Of a DNA stretch of 12,070 bases, positions 7,749 through 12,070 are shown in pieces. The translations under genes were made by a program, and so were the position numbers. The stretch covers positions 1 to 12,070 of the forward strand of contig JAYTGN010000239.1 of the NCBI GenBank assembly GCA_043733485.1, read 5' to 3'. The DNA comes from Urbifossiella sp043733485. GTDB lineage: Bacteria > Planctomycetota > Planctomycetia > Gemmatales > Gemmataceae. A model generated the notes under the pieces. The model was not told where the DNA came from. It did no database searches and worked only from the letters and a program-made list of their open reading frames with translations. Position 1 is the stretch's first letter. Each line of letters starts with the position of its first letter.

Positions 7749-8564
7749 TCATACGTCTTTCTGGACGCGGACCAGCAGATCGTGAACGCCGATCTCCCGA
7801 GCCCAGCGCTCGAGATACGCCCGATCGAGGCGTTCGCGTTGGGTCCGCAGGACGCCGAGGATATCGCTCCACTGCCTCTCGGAACTTTCACCGCCCATGC
7901 GGTACCAGCGGAGTTTGAAAAGCACGATGTCTTCGGGCGAGTGCAGGAAAACGGGCTCCTCCGGCGCATCGGGCATGGGGTACGGCTGCCGGCGCGAGAA
8001 TGCCTCCCGCTCGAACCGCTCGTCCTTGCGAACGAAGATGTCGATCTTGTAACCCGTCGCCGGGTGGAGAATGTTGAACGTCGAACGATCGCGAAGCGCG
8101 TCTCGCAGCGCGTCGGGGCTGAGGTAGTATTCGGTGGGATCGAACGCCGCGAGAAACGCCGACTCTCGGCCCGTGAAAGGCTCGACCGTCAAGTCCGCGT
8201 CGCGGGTCATCCGACCCACTCCGTGCAAGGAACTCGCGATGGAGCCCCCGATCGCATACGCGATTCGCAACCGGGTCAACGTGCGGACCGCATACCGCAA
8301 GATGGGTTGGTATTCCTGATCGATGGGTTCCAACAGTCCCTCCGGAATGGGAATCGGGCAGGGCGTGCCCAGAATCGATTCGATCCAGTCGGTTTGAATC
8401 GCGGCGAGGGCGATTCCCGGATTTCGGGATCGCATTCCCACCGCGTGAAGCATGCGCGCCATCCGAGAGTCTTGCGAAAGGTTCTTCCACTTCCGCGCAG
8501 GCGACATGCTGCGGTAGGCGTCGTACATCCGCGCTTCAACATCCGGTGCTGTGTCCGAGAGCAT
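7749..8564 (-). CDS. Nucleotidyltransferase-fold protein (AbiEii/minimal-NTase-like)
   Basis: The 271-residue product has GGS at 106-108, HG at 114-115 and R118-x-T-x-D122-x-D124. This matches the polymerase-beta-like nucleotidyltransferase signature, in which the Asp pair binds metal. D175 in KIDIF may be the third carboxylate. A further conserved-looking segment, SPEDIVLFKLRW at 209-220, resembles the helical part seen in AbiEii-type and related NTases. Residues 1-60 form a separate helical N-terminal region (MSPARKWKN) that I have seen in planctomycete proteins but cannot name. The start is supported by GGAGG six bases upstream of the ATG. It follows the small metallopeptidase gene on the same strand after 20 bases, so the two are probably co-transcribed. 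Members of this superfamily include toxin/antitoxin NTases, but no paired HEPN or AbiEi-like partner is visible here; the substrate is unknown. Confidence 0.75.
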   Translation of the reverse strand: MLSDTAPDVEARMYDAYRSMSPARKWKNLSQDSRMARMLHAVGMRSRNPGIALAAIQTDWIESILGTPCPIPIPEGLLEPIDQEYQPILRYAVRTLTRLRIAYAIGGSIASSLHGVGRMTRDADLTVEPFTGRESAFLAAFDPTEYYLSPDALRDALRDRSTFNILHPATGYKIDIFVRKDERFEREAFSRRQPYPMPDAPEEPVFLHSPEDIVLFKLRWYRMGGESSERQWSDILGVLRTQRERLDRAYLERWAREIGVHDLLVRVQKDV

Positions 8565-8584
8565 GGGAACCTCCGCGTATAATT

Positions 8585-9058
8585 CTACCGTTTCTCGCAG
8601 GCTCGGTCGAAGAGATGACGGGCGGCGCGGCCACTGATCGCGCCGAGTTTCAACAACTCCGCTGCGATCGCTTCAACGGCCTTCCAATTGCCCTCGTCCG
8701 CCAGCAGGTATTCGACCTTCGCCAGCATCCGCCGTTCGTAGCGCTCCGCTTGCCGCGGGCTGGTCCGCTGCAGTACGAGGCGGCGAACGTAGCGTAGATC
8801 GCGATCGGCTTCGGCGAAGCCGTACTTGCCGGTGTGTCGAGCCTCCGCCGCCATGCCTGCCAACGCGATGAGAATCTCGCGTTCCAATGAGTCTTCAGAC
8901 GGCCGCGCCACGCCTTTACCGAACTCGCACTGCCCGAGCCGATCCCGGCTCGGCAGCACGCTGACCCGATGCACCGGCCGCTCCAAGGCCAGCGCGATCA
9001 CGGCGTGCCCCGCCTCGTGAAACGCCGTCGCCGGATCGTGAGCGGAGGCGGCATCCAT
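8585..9058 (-). CDS. Stand-alone M41 (FtsH-like) zinc metallopeptidase domain
   Basis: The 157-residue product carries HEAGH at 14-18, the zinc-binding and catalytic motif of gluzincin-type peptidases. The layout after it resembles the FtsH protease domain: a hydrophobic strand (HRVSVLP), a helix with LAGMAAEA around 67-73 (compare GGRLAEE in FtsH), then a segment with D87 that could be the third zinc ligand. There is no AAA+ ATPase domain and no membrane segment, so energy-dependent unfolding must come from elsewhere or be absent. The ATG at 9058 was chosen because the family-like sequence begins right after it. The frame continues upstream to a GTG at 9199, but those 47 codons come mostly from an inverted-repeat element and look non-genuine. 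No convincing ribosome binding site precedes the chosen ATG. It is probably transcribed with the nucleotidyltransferase gene 20 bases downstream. Confidence 0.75.
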   Translation of the reverse strand: MDAASAHDPATAFHEAGHAVIALALERPVHRVSVLPSRDRLGQCEFGKGVARPSEDSLEREILIALAGMAAEARHTGKYGFAEADRDLRYVRRLVLQRTSPRQAERYERRMLAKVEYLLADEGNWKAVEAIAAELLKLGAISGRAARHLFDRACEKR

Positions 9059-9074
9059 GGGATCAGGAGGTCTC

Positions 9075-9204
9075 GTAGGGTGGGCCGGACCGCGGCCATT
9101 CGCGAAGCGAGGGCTGCGGGAGGCCCACGGGGGTGCGTTCAGACTGCCCACGTGGGCCTCCCGCAACGTCCGCTTCGCGGCCGGTGCGGTCCGGCCCACC
9201 CTAC
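9075..9204. repeat. 130-bp imperfect inverted-repeat element (MITE/REP-like)
   Basis: Outer arms of 19 bases match perfectly as reverse complements (9075-9093, gtagggtgggccggaccgc, with 9186-9204). So do two inner blocks in symmetric order: 9101-9109 with 9171-9179, and 9115-9129 with 9151-9165. The whole element can fold into one long interrupted hairpin. It fills almost all of the space between the epimerase and the metallopeptidase genes and encodes no transposase. Its right end overlaps the stop codon of the epimerase gene (9201-9203). Whether it moves, acts as a terminator or processes the transcript cannot be told from this copy alone. Confidence 0.9.
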
Positions 9205-10136
9205 TTGGCGAGCTTCGTTTTGAAGTACGCCATCGTTCGCTTCAAGCCTTCGTCGCGGCCCACCTTCGGCTCCCAACCGAGAAGCGTTCGCGCCCGAGTG
9301 ATGTCCGGTTGCCGCTTCTTCGGATCGTCTTGAGGCAGCGGCCGATACTCGAGTTGGCTCTTGCTGCCCGCCAGTTTCAGGATCTCCTCCGCGAACTCCA
9401 GCATGGTGATCTCGGCCGGGTTCCCGATGTTCACCGGGTCGTGAATCTCCGTGGCGATGAGCCGATAGATTCCTTCGACCAAGTCCGAGACGTACTGGAA
9501 GCTGCGGGTCTGTTTGCCGTCGCCGTAGATGGTGAGCGGCTCGCCCATGAGCGCCTGATACATGAAGTTCGGGAGCACGCGGCCATCGTTGAGCCGCATC
9601 CGCTCGCCGTACGTGTTGAAGATGCGGACGATGTGCGTGTTCACGCCGTGGACGCGGTGATAAGCCATCGTCATGGATTCGGCGAATCGCTTGGCCTCGT
9701 CGTAGACGCCGCGGATGCCGACCGGGTTGACGTTGCCCCAGTAGCTTTCGGTCTGCGGATGCTCCAACGGGTCGCCGTAGACTTCGCTGGTGCTGGCGAG
9801 CAGGAAGCGGGCGTTGTGGTGCTTGGCGAGGCCGAGCGCGTTGTGGGTGCCGAGCGAACCGACCTTCAGGGTTTGAATCGGGAATTCGAGGTAATCGACG
9901 GGGCTCGCCGGGCTCGCGAAGTGGAGCACGTTGTCGATCTTGTCGCGAAGTTTGAGCGGGTTCGAAACGTCGTGGCCGACGAACTTGAACTTCGGATTCG
10001 AGCGAAACGGGTCGAGGTTTTCGAGGCTGCCGGTGAGCAGGTTATCGACGGCGACGACCTCGTGCCCTTCGGCCAGGAAGCGTTCGCAGAGGTGCGAGCC
10101 GATGAACCCGGCCCCTCCGGTAATGAGCGTGCGCAC
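9201..10136 (-). CDS. UDP-glucuronate decarboxylase (UDP-xylose synthase) family NAD-dependent epimerase/dehydratase
   Basis: The 311-residue extended-SDR enzyme has the NAD-binding GGAGFIG at 7-13, HFASPASPVDY at 72-82, TSEVYG at 116-121, the catalytic pair Y145-x-x-x-K149, and NTYGERM followed by NDGRVLPNF at 174-191. KRQPDI at 274-279 supplies the Arg typical of UDP-xylose synthases. These features place it closest to UDP-glucuronate decarboxylase, which converts UDP-glucuronate to UDP-xylose in the cytosol for polysaccharide or glycan synthesis; the length fits bacterial soluble forms. A close relative with other NDP-sugar specificity is the main alternative. The start is GTG, with AAAAGGA eight bases upstream. 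The stop TAG is formed by the end of the adjacent inverted-repeat element. It lies downstream of pxpA on the same strand, separated by a double hairpin that may limit read-through. Confidence 0.88.
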   Translation of the reverse strand: MRTLITGGAGFIGSHLCERFLAEGHEVVAVDNLLTGSLENLDPFRSNPKFKFVGHDVSNPLKLRDKIDNVLHFASPASPVDYLEFPIQTLKVGSLGTHNALGLAKHHNARFLLASTSEVYGDPLEHPQTESYWGNVNPVGIRGVYDEAKRFAESMTMAYHRVHGVNTHIVRIFNTYGERMRLNDGRVLPNFMYQALMGEPLTIYGDGKQTRSFQYVSDLVEGIYRLIATEIHDPVNIGNPAEITMLEFAEEILKLAGSKSQLEYRPLPQDDPKKRQPDITRARTLLGWEPKVGRDEGLKRTMAYFKTKLAK

Positions 10137-10211
10137 GGCAGATATCCTTTTCCAGAACGAAGAATCGTGTGGTGTTGGCGTAGGGACTTAGGAGCGTCAT
10201 GGGTAGGATTT

Positions 10212-10285
10212 GAAACCCGGTTTCTGCTCGGGAAACCGGGTTTCTTCCAGCAAAAACCCGGTTTCGAAGCCAGAAACCGGGTTTT
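10212..10285. repeat. Double hairpin made of four 13-base palindromic units (possible terminator)
   Basis: gaaacccggtttc at 10212-10224 pairs perfectly with 10232-10244 across 7 bases. aaaacccggtttc at 10253-10265 pairs perfectly with 10273-10285 across 7 bases. The four units start 20, 21 and 20 bases apart, about two helical turns. Read on the minus strand, the second hairpin starts 12 bases after the pxpA stop and ends in a T run, so it could act as an intrinsic terminator or attenuator between pxpA and the epimerase gene. The repeated, near-identical units look like a dispersed repeat family. Confidence 0.88.
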
Positions 10286-10296
10286 GAATCACTTGG

Positions 10297-10995
10297 CTAC
10301 CGGAACGGCTTCAGTGTGAACCCACGATTCAACAATGCCTCGCGCACCGCCCGCGCGAACGTCACCGCTTGCGGGTTGTCCCCGTGAACGCAGATCGTGC
10401 GGACGCCCCGCGCGCTGATCAACAATTCCACTTGCCGCACGGCTTCCTCGGGATCGCGAACGAACGCATCCGCTTCCGTGCGCGGCACCAGCGAACCATC
10501 GGGCCGGTAGCGCCGATCCGCGAAGCCTTCCGAAATGAAAACGAGCCCGCGTTCCTTCACGGCCGCTTCCAACTTAGAACCCGGCAGGCCGACCACGGGA
10601 AGGTTCCACGCACTCACCGCTGCCGAGAAGGCGAGCGCCGTTTCCCGATCGCGGCAGGCTTGGTTGTACAGCGCCCCGTGCGCCTTGATGTACCGCAACT
10701 CTACGTTCGACCCGCGGGCCAGGGCCTCGAGTGCCGAGATTTGATCGGTGCAGAGGTCGACGAGTTCTTGCTGCGAGAGTGCGTGTTCCCGCCGGCCGAA
10801 GTGATTGCGATCGTCGTAGCCCGGATGAGCCCCAACCGTCACACCGTGCCGTTTCGCGAGTTCGAGCGTGGCGCGAATCTCGGTCGGCCCGCCAGCGTGC
10901 AACCCACAGCAGACGTTCGCGGACGTGACGAGCGGCATCAACTCGTCGTCGAAGCCCGCCCCTTCACCCACGTCCGCGTTCAGGTCGATGTCCAT
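10297..10995 (-). CDS. pxpA: 5-oxoprolinase subunit A (LamB/YcsF family)
   Basis: The 232-residue protein shows the family landmarks: DLNADVGEG at 4-12, SANVCCGLHAGG at 25-36, GAHPGYDD and FGRR at 55-69, KAHGALYN at 104-111, FADRRYRPDGSLVPR at 158-172 and CVHGDNPQA at 202-210. PxpA works with PxpB and PxpC to hydrolyse 5-oxoproline (pyroglutamate) to glutamate using ATP, in the cytosol. Length is slightly below the usual 245-255 residues. The ATG at 10995 was chosen because the family N-terminus (M-x-I-D-L-N) starts there; the frame runs open for 47 codons upstream, but that would overlap the divergent gene and its promoter. No clear ribosome binding site is visible. pxpB and pxpC are not in this window, so they must be elsewhere or absent. 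The gene diverges from the secreted propeller gene across 79 bases. Confidence 0.92.
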   Translation of the reverse strand: MDIDLNADVGEGAGFDDELMPLVTSANVCCGLHAGGPTEIRATLELAKRHGVTVGAHPGYDDRNHFGRREHALSQQELVDLCTDQISALEALARGSNVELRYIKAHGALYNQACRDRETALAFSAAVSAWNLPVVGLPGSKLEAAVKERGLVFISEGFADRRYRPDGSLVPRTEADAFVRDPEEAVRQVELLISARGVRTICVHGDNPQAVTFARAVREALLNRGFTLKPFR

Positions 10996-11038
10996 GCACG
11001 AAGCGTATCGCGCCATCGCGAAGTCGCAAGCGGCTTCG

Positions 11039-11044
11039 TATACT
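11039..11044 (+). promoter_or_regulatory. Candidate -10 element for the secreted propeller gene
   Basis: TATACT, one mismatch from TATAAT, stands out in this GC-rich divergent intergenic region. It lies 30 bases before the ATG, leaving a short leader that contains GAAGGAG (11062-11068) six bases before the start. No good -35 hexamer is seen 16-18 bases upstream, so this remains a weak prediction. Confidence 0.4.
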
Positions 11045-11074
11045 CTTGGCATCACGCCGTTGAAGGAGTCACTC

Positions 11075-12070
11075 ATGGCCCGTCTGCCGCTCGCCGCCCT
11101 TCTCTTCGCCCTCGTCGCCGGTTCGTTCGCCCTCATGCCGAGTACCGACGCCGCTCAAATCTTCAAGAAGAAGGACAAGGCTCCGCCGCCGCCGGTCGCG
11201 GTCAAGGAGCCGGCCGCGACCGACCCCACGACCATGAAGGTTGCCAAGGGATTCAAAGTCGAGTTGCTTTACTCGGTGCCGAAGGCCGAGCAAGGCTCGT
11301 GGGTGAGCATGTGCGTCGATCCGAAGGGGCGGCTCATCGTCTCGGATCAGTACGGCTCGCTCTACCGCGTCACGCCGAGCGGCATCAACGGGGCGAAGGA
11401 AACCGCCGTCGAGAAGATCGAAGCGAAGATCGGCATGGCTCAAGGGCTGCTCTGGGCCTTCGACTCGCTCTACGTCGTGGTCAATGGACCGGGCACCGGC
11501 CTGTACCGAGTCACCGCGTCGAAGAAAGACGACAACCTCGACACCGTAGAACTCTTGCGACCGTTTGAAGGCAACCCGACGGTCGGCGAACACGGCCCGC
11601 ACGCCGTGCTGCTCCACCCAGACGGCAAGCGGCTCACCGTCGTCTGTGGGAATCAGACGAAGTTGACCAAGTACGATACGACCCGCGTGCCGCCGTTCTG
11701 GGGCGAGGATCACCTCCTGCCGCGCATCCCCGACGGCAACGGCTTCATGGCCGGCGTCATGGGCCCAGGCGGTGCCATCTACAACGTGACCCCGGACGGC
11801 AAGAATTGGGAACTCTTCAGCGTTGGCTTTCGCAATCAGTACGACGCCGCGTACATGAAGAACGGCGACCTCTTCACCTACGACGCCGACATGGAGTGGG
11901 ACTTCAACACGCCTTGGTACCGGCCGACGCGCATCTGCGAAGTGACCAGTGGCAGCGAGTTCGGCTGGCGCAACGGGGCCGGTAAGTACCCCGCGTTCTA
12001 CGCGGACAACCTGCCGGGCATTTGCGACATCGGGCCGGGGTCGCCCACGGGTGTGGCCTTCGGCACCGGG
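11075..12070 (+). CDS. Secreted beta-propeller protein of planctomycete dehydrogenase/heme-binding type, N-terminal part (3' end outside window)
   Basis: 332 codons are open to the window edge with no stop. Residues 1-27 form a signal peptide (MARLPLAALLFALVAGSFAL, then MPSTDAA), followed by a Lys/Pro-rich linker. From about residue 55 the sequence shows repeated blade-like strands (GFKVELLYSVP, DPKGRLIVSDQYGSLYRV, GLLWAFDSLYVVVNG, HPDGKRLTVVCG, GAIYNVTPDG). This resembles the six-bladed propeller of PQQ-dependent/sorbosone dehydrogenase-like proteins that in planctomycetes often continue into a cytochrome c or heme-binding domain. No CxxCH is visible in this part, so the C-terminal domain is unverified. 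A ribosome binding site GAAGGAG lies six bases before the ATG. The protein is expected to act outside the cytoplasmic membrane; the substrate is unknown. Confidence 0.75.
   Translation, partial: MARLPLAALLFALVAGSFALMPSTDAAQIFKKKDKAPPPPVAVKEPAATDPTTMKVAKGFKVELLYSVPKAEQGSWVSMCVDPKGRLIVSDQYGSLYRVTPSGINGAKETAVEKIEAKIGMAQGLLWAFDSLYVVVNGPGTGLYRVTASKKDDNLDTVELLRPFEGNPTVGEHGPHAVLLHPDGKRLTVVCGNQTKLTKYDTTRVPPFWGEDHLLPRIPDGNGFMAGVMGPGGAIYNVTPDGKNWELFSVGFRNQYDAAYMKNGDLFTYDADMEWDFNTPWYRPTRICEVTSGSEFGWRNGAGKYPAFYADNLPGICDIGPGSPTGVAFGTG

Noticed and set aside
9057..10319. 420-codon plus-strand open frame opposite the epimerase gene, preceded by AGGAGG at 9066-9071
   Set aside because: The AGGAGG lies downstream of its apparent start. 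The translation runs through the inverted-repeat element and then antisense to a textbook SDR enzyme.
10998..11039. Inverted repeat acgaagc/gcttcgt in the pxpA-propeller intergenic region as an operator
   Set aside because: Seven-base arms 28 bases apart are expected by chance in GC-rich DNA, and no regulator gene is nearby.
10369..11568. 399-codon plus-strand open frame across pxpA and into the propeller gene
   Set aside because: It is antisense to pxpA and out of frame with the signal-peptide-bearing gene, and shows no domain features.

Overview
The window looks like chromosomal DNA of a planctomycete, most likely a Gemmata-like member of the Gemmataceae. The reasons are the high GC content with strong G/C at third codon positions, a secreted FG-GAP protein, a secreted beta-propeller protein of a type common in planctomycetes, a modular PKS, and several dispersed palindromic repeat families of the kind that litter such genomes. 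The assignment is inferred from style and not from a marker gene. No rRNA, tRNA, CRISPR array, integrase or transposase was seen.

Left part (1-4967, + strand): the 3' portion of a large type I polyketide/fatty-acid synthase gene, open at the left edge. The visible domain order is KR structural subdomain, enoylreductase, ketoreductase, acyl carrier protein, then an unusual C-terminal Rossmann-fold domain. That last domain resembles the cyanobacterial long-chain acyl-ACP reductase (AAR), including the Cys that forms its acyl-enzyme. The PKS stop and the start of a membrane fatty acid desaturase overlap as TGATG, so the two are probably translationally coupled. The inferred pathway is that a reducing PKS builds a long acyl chain on its ACP, the AAR-like domain releases it as an aldehyde, and the di-iron membrane enzyme desaturates or otherwise oxidises the lipid product. 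Two palindromic elements of the same family sit in frame inside the PKS gene and add amino acids to loops of the protein.

Middle (5055-7747, + strand): a secreted FG-GAP/VCBS-repeat protein with six Asp-rich calcium-loop-like motifs, then a polytopic membrane protein with a soluble C-terminal domain (GT-C glycosyltransferase-like at best). The latter converges with the next gene, with one base between the stop codons.

Right part (7749-10995, - strand): reading leftward from 10995, a PxpA/LamB-YcsF family 5-oxoprolinase subunit, a UDP-glucuronate decarboxylase-type epimerase, a small stand-alone M41-like (HEAGH) metallopeptidase domain, and a nucleotidyltransferase-fold protein. Two further palindromic repeat families lie between these genes. 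One is a double hairpin downstream of pxpA. The other is a 130-bp inverted-repeat element whose end forms the stop codon of the epimerase gene. At the far right (11075-12070, + strand), a secreted beta-propeller protein diverges from pxpA and runs off the window.

The most notable items are the PKS-AAR fusion and the in-frame palindromic insertions in the PKS coding sequence.
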